Source: an uncultured Lachnospiraceae bacterium
GTDB taxonomy: Bacteria; Bacillota_A; Clostridia; Lachnospirales; Lachnospiraceae
Direction of reading: 5' to 3'
DNA: 63,170 nt
NCBI GenBank assembly: GCA_910585355.1
Contig: CAJUDN010000007.1
Coordinates: 1 to 63,170 of the forward strand
Each line of letters opens with the position of its first letter. Within the stretch, counting starts at the first letter, position 1. Below the pieces are notes generated by a model. The model made no database searches, was not told the DNA's origin, and saw only the letters and a program-made list of their open reading frames with translations. The position numbers were made by a program, and so were the translations under genes. This document shows positions 1-8,422 of the stretch, one piece after another.

Positions 1-50
1 GCACTTGACTTTTAATCAAGTTGTCCGGGGTTCGAATCCCCGATGTCTCA
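1..50 (+). tRNA. tRNA-Lys (anticodon TTT), 5' end cut by the window edge
   Basis: The anticodon stem CTTGA/TCAAG encloses the loop CTTTTAA, giving anticodon TTT (lysine). It is followed by a short variable loop and a T-arm CGGGG-TTCGAAT-CCCCG. The 3' acceptor strand ends ATGTCTC plus discriminator A at position 50. No CCA is encoded. The D-arm and 5' acceptor strand lie outside the window, so only the 3' two-thirds is present. Confidence 0.93.
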
Positions 51-62
51 TTCTTGAAAGAT

Positions 63-105
63 AGCGGAAATCCTTAATTTTATAAGGTTTTTCGCTATTT
101 TTGTG
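63..105 (+). terminator. Probable intrinsic terminator of the tRNA transcript
   Basis: An imperfect inverted repeat (AGCG-AAA-CCTTA at 63-76 against TAAGG-TTT-CGCT ending at 96) is followed by ATTTTTGTG. It lies 12 bases after the tRNA and fits a Rho-independent terminator. Confidence 0.6.
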
Positions 106-252
106 TCATGCAGAGTATGTAATTATAATTAGTTGTAAATGTCTAAAAAGTTTCAAAGGAAAAAGTAAGAGCTGATTGTTTTTGTAATGGCTTCAGATGC
201 ATTTTTGTTGTTTCTTTTTTGGAATCCATTTTATATGGAAGCGTTTTTTGAC

Positions 253-416
253 CTACACTCTCGAAAATTCATTTTCATCATCTGCACGCCCCACTTTGCA
301 GGAAATTTGGCCCTCATTCGGTCAACGTAGCCCACTACGCCTCCCTCATTCGGACCTAATTTCCCACAAACTGTGACGCACATCTGGCGAAAAGCAATTT
401 TCAAACACACTCTAGA
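253..416. repeat. Family A palindromic repeat, copy 1
   Basis: This 164-bp imperfect palindrome has a left end CTACACTCTCGAAAATT and a right end AATTTTCAAACACACTCTAG. The two halves are complementary (for example GCACGCCCCACTTTGC against the reverse of the CACAAACTGTGACGC side), with a CGTAG...CTACG core near 325-342. It matches the copies at 10968, 37025, 55154 and 60656. Confidence 0.75.
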
Positions 417-540
417 ACAGAGTAGATTTTTATTGAATCTGATTAAAAAACATCATATAATGAGAATCAGTATTTTGCCTGTTCAAAGAGGGGAAGGCAT
501 GAAATTTGTAGGTTTTATAAAAGCTGGTGGAGGAAATGTT

Positions 541-1914
541 ATGGGTGAAAAAGGACAAAAACAAGTCAGGGGGATCCGGATCAGTACAGTGAATATGGTT
601 ATGATCTTTATTTCCTGTATACTTTACATCCTGCTGATTACAGCGACTATCCGTGTTTCGAAACAATACAATAATGTACATAATTCCATGGATGAGTATA
701 TTGCTTTTGAAGAAAACAAGGCATTCCTGACAGAGGGGTCCACTTATTTGACGGAGCAGGTGCGGCTTTATACGGTGACGTTAGAGCCGGAATATATGAA
801 GCATTATTTTATTGAAGTAAATGAGAGCAGGCGCAGGGAGGCGGCATTGGAACACCTGAAAACTGCCTATGAAGGAGATAAGGCATACGGGTATTTGGTA
901 GAGGCGCTCCAGAATTCCAATGCTCTTATGCGCGTCGAGATTTACGCCATGAGACTGATATCGGAGGCGCAGGCATATCCTGAAGAGAGTCTGCCGCCAG
1001 AAGTACAGGGGATGCCTCTGTCCGATGAGGATCAAAAGCTGGGAAAAAATGAAATGATTCAGAAAGCGAGAGAACTCGTTTTTGGGACAGCTTATCAAGA
1101 TGCCAGAGCGCGGATATTGGATGGCGTGGAAAGTTCCATGAAGAGTATGCATGAGATAACACATGAGAAAATGCTGAGGGACGCCAAAGTTCTGGAGTCC
1201 ACCATGGTCATGCAGCGAAGACTGGTCAGCATACTTTTTGTGGAGACTGTCGCTACGTTTCTTCTGATTATTCTGCTGATTATCAAACCGCTTCAGATTT
1301 ATGTAAATTGTATTAAAGAAGAAAAAATGATGGAGATCACTGGTTCCTATGAGTTTAAATATCTGGCGCTTACCTATAATGATATTTTTGAAATTAAAAA
1401 TGCCAATGAAGCCATGCTGCGTTACCGTGCGGAACACGACCCGTTGACTGGCATTGTAAACAGGGGAGGCTTTGAACAATTGAAGAATATGTTACAAATA
1501 AAGGGCGGAGCATTGGGTTTCTTAATTATTGATGTGGACAAATTCAAGCTGATTAATGACGGATATGGTCATGAGGTCGGCGATCGGGTACTGAAGAAGG
1601 TAGCGGGATTCCTGAAGGAAAAATTCCGTGCCACGGATTATCCGGCACGGATCGGCGGGGACGAATTTGCAGTGATTCTGACTGACATGAAGGCAAATAT
1701 GAGCGCTGTGGTAATGCAAAAGATTAAAGAGATTAATGATTCTCTGATGCACCCGGATGATGGGCTGCCTCTGGTGTCCTTAAGTGTGGGCGGTGCATTT
1801 TCGGAAAATGGTTTTACAGATGACCTTTATAACAGAGCAGATACCGCTTTGTATGTGGTGAAGGAGAATGGAAGGTGTGGATGCCGGTTTTATGAGGAGG
1901 GAATGGAACATTAA
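541..1914 (+). CDS. Membrane-bound diguanylate cyclase (GGDEF)
   Basis: This gene probably synthesises the second messenger cyclic di-GMP from two GTP at the inner face of the membrane. Of 457 residues, about 17-38 and 227-249 are hydrophobic segments flanking a roughly 190-residue extracytoplasmic sensor region with no family I recognise. A C-terminal GGDEF domain follows. The active-site GGDEF is intact (residues 372-376). An RATD inhibitory site lies exactly five residues before it, so product feedback is expected. The ATG at 541 was chosen because GGAGG lies 7 bases upstream; ATG 499 is an alternative. The gene appears to be transcribed alone. The ligand is unknown. Confidence 0.9.
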   Translation: MGEKGQKQVRGIRISTVNMVMIFISCILYILLITATIRVSKQYNNVHNSMDEYIAFEENKAFLTEGSTYLTEQVRLYTVTLEPEYMKHYFIEVNESRRREAALEHLKTAYEGDKAYGYLVEALQNSNALMRVEIYAMRLISEAQAYPEESLPPEVQGMPLSDEDQKLGKNEMIQKARELVFGTAYQDARARILDGVESSMKSMHEITHEKMLRDAKVLESTMVMQRRLVSILFVETVATFLLIILLIIKPLQIYVNCIKEEKMMEITGSYEFKYLALTYNDIFEIKNANEAMLRYRAEHDPLTGIVNRGGFEQLKNMLQIKGGALGFLIIDVDKFKLINDGYGHEVGDRVLKKVAGFLKEKFRATDYPARIGGDEFAVILTDMKANMSAVVMQKIKEINDSLMHPDDGLPLVSLSVGGAFSENGFTDDLYNRADTALYVVKENGRCGCRFYEEGMEH

Positions 1915-2207
1915 AATTGGTTTCTGGACAGATGGATGATAATGTTCGATTTGCAATGTTAATTAGGCAACTGTGCCCGGAGGTTTGTTCTGGAGCTTAT
2001 ACAAATAATAGGAGTTAAAACAGTATCTGAACAATTACTATAATGCCAACAGGATGAGTATAAGTCATGAAGGTGATAAAGGGAGAAAATCTGAATGAGA
2101 ATTGGACTGTGCAACCAGTAGTTGCGGAAATGCATATTAAAAATGGTGGTGCAACCTGACTGACTTTGAGATAATATTGGCATCATAAAAAGAAAGGGTA
2201 GGTGCTT

Positions 2208-2636
2208 ATGAATATTGAAATAGCAAATCGTTTAGTTTCTTTGAGAAAAGCCAATCATTTATCTCAGGAAGAATTAGCAGCTAAAATTGGTATTAGCAGG
2301 CAGGCGGTATCAAAATGGGAGCGGGCGGAAGCTTGTCCGGATACAGATAATCTTATTCTACTGGCAAATCTGTATAAAATTTCACTGGACGAACTTCTTA
2401 AAACAGACGAACCCGTTGAAGCAGAAAACGAAGAAGAAAATAAAGAAGAAAATAAAAAAGAGGAAAATAAAGTATCCAGATTTAGAAAAATGATAATATC
2501 TTTTCCGTATCCTTTATTTATAACACTTGTATATTTTATATTGGTATGGGAATTCCATTTATGGAAGACAGGATGGATTGTTTTTCTTACAATACCGCTA
2601 TTTTACTGGGTAAGGAAAAATGTTCGAAATTGGTAG
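2208..2636 (+). CDS. XRE-family HTH regulator with C-terminal membrane segments
   Basis: This is a probable membrane-tethered transcription regulator. The N-terminal 60 residues are a typical helix-turn-helix (LSQEELAAKIGISRQAVSKW at about residues 19-38). A Glu/Lys-rich linker containing EENKEENKKEENK follows, then two hydrophobic stretches (about 101-115 and 121-133). The ATG at 2208 is preferred over the upstream GTG at 2202 because an AAAGGG-type site is better spaced. Short XRE proteins with membrane tails are common in Firmicutes; their signal is usually unknown. The gene stands alone, convergent with the next one. Confidence 0.82.
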   Translation: MNIEIANRLVSLRKANHLSQEELAAKIGISRQAVSKWERAEACPDTDNLILLANLYKISLDELLKTDEPVEAENEEENKEENKKEENKVSRFRKMIISFPYPLFITLVYFILVWEFHLWKTGWIVFLTIPLFYWVRKNVRNW

Positions 2637-2668
2637 GAATGGGATATAAAAAGGGGAAGGGTTTCCAA

Positions 2669-2719
2669 ATGCGCCCGGCGGACTTTTATGTGTGCTGATG
2701 TGTCCAAAGTCGGGCGCAT
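2669..2719. terminator. Hairpin between convergent genes
   Basis: ATGCGCCCG (2669-2677) and CGGGCGCAT (2711-2719) form a perfect 9-bp stem, extended by ACTTT/AAAGT inside. It lies between the stop of the XRE gene and the stop of the convergent AIM24 gene, where a bidirectional terminator is expected. No long T-run follows on the plus strand, so it may instead be an mRNA-stabilising stem. Confidence 0.5.
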
Positions 2720-2728
2720 GAGGGTTTC

Positions 2729-3412
2729 TTATGATTTTGTTGGAATGAACTGAGCGATGCGCCCGGCAAATTCGGCAATATTCTGTGTCTGGAGGATGAC
2801 GCGGCCGGGTCCCACAAGTTTTGTGAGGAAGAGGCCCTCCCCTCCAAATAAAATATTTCCAAAGCCTTTGACAGTTTCTATTTCATAGCTGACGCTGCGT
2901 TCAAAGCCTACTACGTTTCCGGTGTCAACTTTTAAAACTTCGCCTGGAGCGAGGTTTTTTTCTATCATATCACCGTCAATTTCCAGAAAAGCAAGGCCAT
3001 GACCGCTTATGTCTTCCAGAATAAAGCCCTCGCCGCCAAAGAGGCCGGAGGAGAATTTTTTACTGAATGTGATATTTAAATTTACGGATTCCTGGGCGCA
3101 GAGGAACGCGCCTTTCTGACAAATCAGTCCGCCGTTTGCACCGACATCGATGGGAAGAATCTGTCCTGCAACTGTGGATGCAAATGCAATGGTGGTATTT
3201 GGCATGGTAGCTTTGTATGTAGCCATAAAGAGAGATTCTCCGGCAAACATGCGTCCAATTCCTTTCATAAAACCACCTCTGGTATTTGTGGACATATTGA
3301 TTCCGTCGCTCATCCATGTCATTCCTCCCGATTGGGTGAATATGCTTTCACCGGCATTTTCAAATAATATTTCTACTGCCGGCATAGTGTTTCCTACAAG
3401 TTTATATTTCAT
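2729..3412 (-). CDS. TIGR00266/AIM24 family protein
   Basis: This 227-residue protein matches the AIM24/TIGR00266 family: a Gly-rich beta-sandwich with repeated GGEGxxL-type turns (FGGEGFILEDISGHGLAFLEI, shortened here to its turns, near the middle, and FGGEGLFLTKLVGPGRV near the C terminus). The start MKYKLVGNTMPAVEI is typical of the family. No signal peptide or membrane segment is visible, so it is likely cytoplasmic. The molecular role in bacteria is not established. GGAG lies 6 bases before the ATG. It is transcribed divergently from the lipoprotein gene at 3888. Confidence 0.85.
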   Translation of the reverse strand: MKYKLVGNTMPAVEILFENAGESIFTQSGGMTWMSDGINMSTNTRGGFMKGIGRMFAGESLFMATYKATMPNTTIAFASTVAGQILPIDVGANGGLICQKGAFLCAQESVNLNITFSKKFSSGLFGGEGFILEDISGHGLAFLEIDGDMIEKNLAPGEVLKVDTGNVVGFERSVSYEIETVKGFGNILFGGEGLFLTKLVGPGRVILQTQNIAEFAGRIAQFIPTKS

Positions 3413-3887
3413 GCTGTCTCCTTTTATAATGATATTTATGATAATAGTGCCCCATCCGGTCAGTAATCATACTTTCCGCACTGCCTATTTTGCCGTCTGC
3501 CGCGTTGGTCTACGCTCCGTTTGGTCCGTGCTAAACGTGTGCCACTGGAACACAGCACCGTCAGTCAAGATACTACCGCATCGCCTCCTTCCTCCGCCTT
3601 GTAGGCTGACAAAATATTCGGTACTGGCATCATGTAATAATCTTAACATAGTGTTATGGAGAAAACCATAAAATATTGGCAAAAAAATATTGCAGCAAGA
3701 ATTTGGAACAAACAGGGTATTTCATGTATTTGAGAATAACAGTCCCATGGGGATATAAAGCAATTTTAAAGAACTTAAGTTGGAGATACTTCCTTTATTG
3801 CAAAATAGTTACGCTTTTATTAATTATTTTCCGGCCACTTGTACTCGAGAAAAGCTAATGTTAGAATGAAAGCAGGATGGTGATTGT
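3413..3887. other. Intergenic stretch, no gene seen
   Basis: A GC-rich segment at about 3465-3620 (CTGCCTATTTTGCCGTCTGC onward) has the look of a degenerate interspersed repeat but I could not align it convincingly with families A or B. An AT-rich segment at 3660-3860 should contain the divergent promoters; no single promoter stands out. Frames of 60-170 codons here lack ribosome-binding sites. Confidence 0.45.
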
Positions 3888-5210
3888 ATGAGGAAATGGA
3901 TGATATTTTTATACCTTTGTTTCCTGCTTTCTGGTTGTGCCAGTGGAGGGACAAAGAATAATGCAGCAGCAGAAATGTTTGATGAGCGTGAAGAAAATGC
4001 AGAAGGAATGAAAGAGAAAATAACAGAGGAAATGACAAAGGAAACAACAGAGGAAACAGCAGAAAATTTTCTGAGTAATCTGGATAACTCGGATAATCTG
4101 GATATGATTGTCTTTTCTTTGGAGAAGTTTGAAAATGGATTGGAGTTTTCGTATATGGATGATGGTCTTGCAGAGTCCTATGGGGAGCAATTGAAGGATT
4201 CTTATGATTTTGTGGGACGCATGACAGCAGACGGTATCGGATATGTGATAGGGCTAAAAAAGGGAGGAAGCAGTTTACTGGACGGACTCAGCATTTATGG
4301 AAAAGATGATTACATAGAAGCGGCAGTTTGGAGTGAACAGGAGGAGGAATATGAGCCTGTCTACACATTTAAAACCATAAGCAGTCTTCTTCAGGGAGGA
4401 AGTAACAGTCAGATTTTATATCTTCAGCCCATTGACATGGCGACTCCTGAAGAAATTGAAGATGCATTTTTTTATCAGTACTGCGATGGTGTACAGGGAG
4501 TCGAATACGCAAAAGACGTATTTGACAGAGGCGTCCGGTTTACTCCTCCAGATACTGGCGCATACCTTTTTGTAAATCGGTATGAGAATGGTATTCAGAG
4601 ATTTGAATATGTGGCTCTGACAAAAGAGGAGGAAACTCAAATATTGGAGTCGGACGAAGTGATTTTGCCGGAGTTATATGGAGAGAATGGTTTGGAATTC
4701 TTTGTGAGTCAGGAAACCTATGAAAAAATGGAAATTGAAGAGGGAGTTATCACAATGCCTGCCTTAAAGATTGCAGAGGAAAGATGTCGGTTTCAGGTGA
4801 CGAATATTTCGGAAATTCATGATATTGTGAAGGCAGAAATGAGGTTTTATGGAAAAAGAGAAGGGGATGATAAGGGAATCACCTTACTTTTTGCGGTGGA
4901 TTTAATGGATAAAACGCAGCTTTCAGAGCTTTCAGGTCTTCTTTCTGACGCACAACTGGCACAGGCGGAAAAGTGCCCTTATGGCGGGGTTATTACCTTG
5001 ATAAGAGGGGATGAAACTAAGATTACAGTGAGTCTGGCAGCAGATGGCTGCAGCGGATTTATTGTGGGAAGCCATGGTACATATTCATTAACAAAAGAAG
5101 CCATGGAGCGGATCTGGGAGATGTTTATGGAACCTAGATTCGAAAAATATATGCCATGGAACGGGGCAGACCAGAAAACAGGAAAAAGTTATGGTCCCGG
5201 AGAGGATTGA
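3888..5210 (+). CDS. Secreted lipoprotein of unknown function
   Basis: This 440-residue protein begins with a lipoprotein signal peptide ending LLSGC (lipidated Cys17), followed by an acidic Thr/Glu-rich linker (ITEEMTKETTEETAEN). It should sit on the outer face of the membrane. I do not recognise the remaining 380 residues; they contain no obvious catalytic motif and no further membrane segment. Its stop codon overlaps the ribosome-binding site of the downstream PLP decarboxylase (GGAGAGGATTGA), so the two are likely co-translated. A functional link to the decarboxylase is not evident. Confidence 0.8.
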   Translation: MRKWMIFLYLCFLLSGCASGGTKNNAAAEMFDEREENAEGMKEKITEEMTKETTEETAENFLSNLDNSDNLDMIVFSLEKFENGLEFSYMDDGLAESYGEQLKDSYDFVGRMTADGIGYVIGLKKGGSSLLDGLSIYGKDDYIEAAVWSEQEEEYEPVYTFKTISSLLQGGSNSQILYLQPIDMATPEEIEDAFFYQYCDGVQGVEYAKDVFDRGVRFTPPDTGAYLFVNRYENGIQRFEYVALTKEEETQILESDEVILPELYGENGLEFFVSQETYEKMEIEEGVITMPALKIAEERCRFQVTNISEIHDIVKAEMRFYGKREGDDKGITLLFAVDLMDKTQLSELSGLLSDAQLAQAEKCPYGGVITLIRGDETKITVSLAADGCSGFIVGSHGTYSLTKEAMERIWEMFMEPRFEKYMPWNGADQKTGKSYGPGED

Positions 5211-5211
5211 A

Positions 5212-6669
5212 ATGGAAAAAGGCAGAAACTATCTGTTGAACATATTGAAACAGTATGGAGAGTCGGATATGTACCCATTTCATATGCCGGGACATAAGAG
5301 ACAGGAAATAAACGATAAATGTGCGGGTGAATTCCCAAATCCCTATAGGATTGACATTACGGAAGTTTATGGGTTTGATAATTTACACCATGCGGAGGGA
5401 ATACTTAAGGATTCCATGAAGCAGTCGGCAGAAATTTATGGGGCTGATCATACCTATTATCTGGTGAACGGAAGCACCTGCGGAATTCTCAGCGCCATCT
5501 GCGGCTGTGTCAGAAATGGCGGAAAGATTCTTATGGCGCGAAACTGCCATAAGGCGTCCTACCACGGGCTTATTTTAAACGGATTGACGCCAACGTACCT
5601 GTATCCGAGGTTTTTGGAGAAATTCAGTATTAATGGAGGAATATGTCCGGAAGATGTGAAAAGGGCTTTGGAGTCTGACAGGGAAATTGAAGCCGTATTT
5701 CTTGTGTCGCCCACATATGAAGGAATTGTTTCCGATATTGGTTCTGTTGCAGAGATCGTCCATAAATATGGAATTCCCCTGATTGTGGATGAGGCCCATG
5801 GAGCGCACTTTCCGTTTTCCGATGGAAAGGAATTTCCGGAATCGGCGCTGTATCGGGGGGCCGATGTGGTGATACAAAGTTTACATAAAACATTACCGTC
5901 CTTTACCCAGACTGCTGTTTTGCACATAAAAGGGAATCTGGCAGACAGAGAAAAAATTGAACGGTATCTGGGAATGTTTCAGAGCTCCAGTCCTTCTTAT
6001 ATTCTTATGGCAGCTATGGAGCGGTGCATTTTTTATATGGATGGCGCCGGAAGAGAACTTATGAAGGCGTATGGGAAAAGGATGGGGCTTTTTTATAAAC
6101 AAACAAAAAAGTATCAGGCGCTTAAAGTTCTGGATGGAAGAATCGTTTCAGAAAATTCTGTTTATGATTGGGATCAGTCGAAGATTGTGGTATCTGTGAA
6201 AGGAATCAATGGTGTGAATGGAGAACGCCTGGGTGACAGACTAAGGGAGAAATATCACCTGGAAATGGAAATGTGCGCTCCGGATTATGTGATTGCCATG
6301 ACTTCTTTTATGGATCGTGAAGGGGGCTTTATCCGGCTTCAGGATGCACTTACAGAAATTGATGATCAGCTATCCGGAGAAGTCATGCATGTGAAAATAC
6401 CGGCTTTTGAGTTTCCAAGAGCTAAAATGGCCATTTCCCCTGCTATGGCCATGAATAACAGGGGAGAAGGAGTGCCGTTGTTTGAAAGTGCGGGAATGAT
6501 TTCCAGGGAATTTTTATATCTGTATCCACCGGGAATTCCTCTTCTTGCGCCAGGGGAAATCATTACAAAAGAAATCTTATCAGCGGTTTTCAGATATAAA
6601 ACATCAGGATTTTCTGTTCTGGGGCTTTCGGATCATTCTCTTTCCACAATAATAACGGTTGCGAAGTAA
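5212..6669 (+). CDS. PLP-dependent Orn/Lys/Arg decarboxylase family protein (YaaO-like)
   Basis: This 485-residue protein belongs to the fold-type I Orn/Lys/Arg decarboxylase family. It shows the family opening FHMPGHKR, an aspartate in VDEAHGAHF, and the Schiff-base lysine in SLHKTLPSFTQ (Lys226). It lacks the N-terminal wing domain of the large inducible decarboxylases, like Bacillus YaaO/SpeA. The substrate (arginine, lysine or ornithine) cannot be read from sequence. The ATG at 5212 is chosen because GGAGAGG lies 7 bases upstream, at the end of the preceding gene. Its place before a nucleotide kinase and holB matches Bacillus gene order. Confidence 0.85.
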   Translation: MEKGRNYLLNILKQYGESDMYPFHMPGHKRQEINDKCAGEFPNPYRIDITEVYGFDNLHHAEGILKDSMKQSAEIYGADHTYYLVNGSTCGILSAICGCVRNGGKILMARNCHKASYHGLILNGLTPTYLYPRFLEKFSINGGICPEDVKRALESDREIEAVFLVSPTYEGIVSDIGSVAEIVHKYGIPLIVDEAHGAHFPFSDGKEFPESALYRGADVVIQSLHKTLPSFTQTAVLHIKGNLADREKIERYLGMFQSSSPSYILMAAMERCIFYMDGAGRELMKAYGKRMGLFYKQTKKYQALKVLDGRIVSENSVYDWDQSKIVVSVKGINGVNGERLGDRLREKYHLEMEMCAPDYVIAMTSFMDREGGFIRLQDALTEIDDQLSGEVMHVKIPAFEFPRAKMAISPAMAMNNRGEGVPLFESAGMISREFLYLYPPGIPLLAPGEIITKEILSAVFRYKTSGFSVLGLSDHSLSTIITVAK

Positions 6670-6733
6670 TAAGAATTTATGATAAAATAAAAAGAAGTAT
6701 GTATTACAGTGAAAGGAAAGCAAAACAGCAGCT

Positions 6734-7309
6734 ATGGGCAGAATTTATTACATCATGGGAAAAAGCGCCACTGGGAAAGATACGGTATACAAGGAGCTTT
6801 TAAAGCGTTGCCCGTTCCTTAAGACCATTGTTCCCTATACCACACGTCCGATTCGAGAAGGGGAGACCAATGGAGTGGAATATTTTTTTACGTCTGTCCA
6901 GGAATTAAAGCGGTTTGAAGAGGTGGGAAATGTAATTGAATCCCGTACCTACCAGACGGTTATGGGGCCATGGAGCTATTTTACTGTAAATGATACTCAG
7001 TTTGATTTACGGGGAAATAATTTTTATTTAATGATCGGCACTCTGGAATCTTATGAAAAGATGTGCCTGTACTTTGGAAAGAATATTCTGGTTCCTATTT
7101 ACATGGAAGTTCCTGATGGTCTGCGGCTTAAAAGGGCTGTGGAAAGGGAAGAAACACAAAGATTTCCCAATTACAGGGAAGTCTGCAGGCGGTATCTGGC
7201 TGATGAGGAAGACTTTTCAGAAGAGAATTTGAAGCGGCTTCAGATTGAAAAACGGTTTTTGAATCTGAATCTGAGCCAGTGCCTGGAGGAAATTTTAAAG
7301 GAAATATAA
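6734..7309 (+). CDS. Guanylate-kinase-like P-loop nucleotide kinase
   Basis: This 191-residue protein resembles guanylate kinase: an N-terminal P-loop GKSATGKDT (residues 9-17), then YTTRPIREGETNGVEYFF, the usual GMP-binding segment of the family. The P-loop has Asp16 where Ser/Thr/Gly is usual, a KD pattern also known from PhnN-like kinases, so true GMP specificity is uncertain. Its location between a YaaO-like gene and holB is the position of tmk (thymidylate kinase) in Bacillus. It may be a second, specialised kinase, with the housekeeping gmk elsewhere. Confidence 0.75.
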   Translation: MGRIYYIMGKSATGKDTVYKELLKRCPFLKTIVPYTTRPIREGETNGVEYFFTSVQELKRFEEVGNVIESRTYQTVMGPWSYFTVNDTQFDLRGNNFYLMIGTLESYEKMCLYFGKNILVPIYMEVPDGLRLKRAVEREETQRFPNYREVCRRYLADEEDFSEENLKRLQIEKRFLNLNLSQCLEEILKEI

Positions 7310-7314
7310 TGTCC

Positions 7315-7343
7315 TTTTTTTCAAAGAATGTTTGTGCTATACT
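7315..7343 (+). promoter_or_regulatory. Possible promoter for the holB operon
   Basis: TATACT at 7338-7343 is a good -10 element. The T-rich segment at 7315-7320, 17 bases upstream, is a poor -35. It lies between the kinase stop and the holB start. Confidence 0.35.
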
Positions 7344-7366
7344 GTAAGAAGATTGGAGGAATGGGT

Positions 7367-8371
7367 ATGCCTGAAGGGACAGTGACTGGCTTTCAAGATA
7401 TCCTTGGGAATGAAATGGTCAAGGAGCATTTTAAAAGGGCCATAGAAAATAATAAAATATCCCATGCGTATATTTTAACGGGTGAGGCCGGAATGGGAAG
7501 AAAGTCCATTGCCAACGCATTTGCTATGACTCTTTTGTGTGAAAAGGGGCAGAGTGAGCCATGTATGGTATGCCATTCCTGCAGACAGGTACTGGGCGGA
7601 AATCATCCTGATCTCATTTACGTAACTCATGAAAAACCGGGAAGCATAGGTGTGGATGACATTCGTGAGCAGATCAATGATACTATTATGATTCGTCCAT
7701 ACAGCAGCTATTATAAAATATATATTGTGGATGAAGCAGAGAAAATGACTGTTCAAGCCCAAAATGCTCTTCTTAAGACCATTGAGGAGCCGCCATTCTA
7801 TGCAGTAATCATTTTGATTACTACAAATCAGGAGGCGTTTTTGCCGACAATTCTATCCAGATGTGTGCAGTTAAAGCTTAAGCCGCTGAAGGATTTTACG
7901 GTTAAAAGCTATATAACGGAACACCTGAAGGTTCCGGAGAGGGAAGCAGAGATTTGCGCGGCTTTTGCAAGGGGGAACCTGGGGAAAGCCATCCATCTGG
8001 CATCGTCAGAAGAATTTAAAAATTTGTACCAGAAAGTTATGGTTATCCTGAAAAATGTGGAAACCATGGATATTACAATACTTTTGGATTGTATCCGGGA
8101 AATGAAGGAGCAGAACTTTGATATCGGGGAAGTTCTGGATTTGATGCAGCTTTGGTACCGGGATGTATTGATGTACAAGGTGACCAAGGATATGAATCTT
8201 TTGATTTTCAAGGATAAATATAAATTGATCAATGAGATGGGTCAGAAGAAAGACTATGCCGGCCTGGAACAGATTTTGGCTGCCATTGATACGGCAAGAA
8301 CCAGGCTGGATGCCAATGTGAACATGGAATTGGTAATGGAACTTTTACTTCTTACCATGAAAAACCCGTAA
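7367..8371 (+). CDS. holB: DNA polymerase III subunit delta'
   Basis: This is the clamp-loader subunit that helps load the beta clamp onto primed DNA. The 334-residue AAA+ protein shows a P-loop-like GEAGMGRKS, a zinc-binding cysteine cluster (CEKGQSEPCMVCHSC), a Walker-B-like VDEAEKM, and the SRC sensor motif in LPTILSRCVQLKL. The P-loop has an extra Arg compared with GxxxxGKS, in line with delta' often not hydrolysing ATP. Start 7367 is chosen because GGAGGA lies 6 bases upstream. It leads the holB-ricT-trmN6-rsmI run, as in Bacillus. Confidence 0.9.
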   Translation: MPEGTVTGFQDILGNEMVKEHFKRAIENNKISHAYILTGEAGMGRKSIANAFAMTLLCEKGQSEPCMVCHSCRQVLGGNHPDLIYVTHEKPGSIGVDDIREQINDTIMIRPYSSYYKIYIVDEAEKMTVQAQNALLKTIEEPPFYAVIILITTNQEAFLPTILSRCVQLKLKPLKDFTVKSYITEHLKVPEREAEICAAFARGNLGKAIHLASSEEFKNLYQKVMVILKNVETMDITILLDCIREMKEQNFDIGEVLDLMQLWYRDVLMYKVTKDMNLLIFKDKYKLINEMGQKKDYAGLEQILAAIDTARTRLDANVNMELVMELLLLTMKNP

Positions 8372-8422
8372 TTGTGAGTTTATGAAACAGTTACAAGAAC
8401 CCGTCGTAAGGAGATGGAAGGA

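Larger units (their letters stand above)
51..540. other. Intergenic stretch between the tRNA and the diguanylate cyclase
   Basis: It holds the tRNA terminator, an AT-rich stretch at about 110-240, and repeat family A copy 1 (253-416). The open reading frame of the next gene extends back to 373 into the repeat, but that extension has no ribosome-binding site and is judged non-coding. Confidence 0.6.

Noticed and set aside
373..540. N-terminal extension of the diguanylate cyclase frame
   Set aside because: It lies in the family A repeat and lacks a ribosome-binding site; ATG 541 has GGAGG at good spacing.
430..1752. Several minus-strand frames opposite the diguanylate cyclase
   Set aside because: They are antisense to a convincing gene, have low-complexity composition and no ribosome-binding sites.
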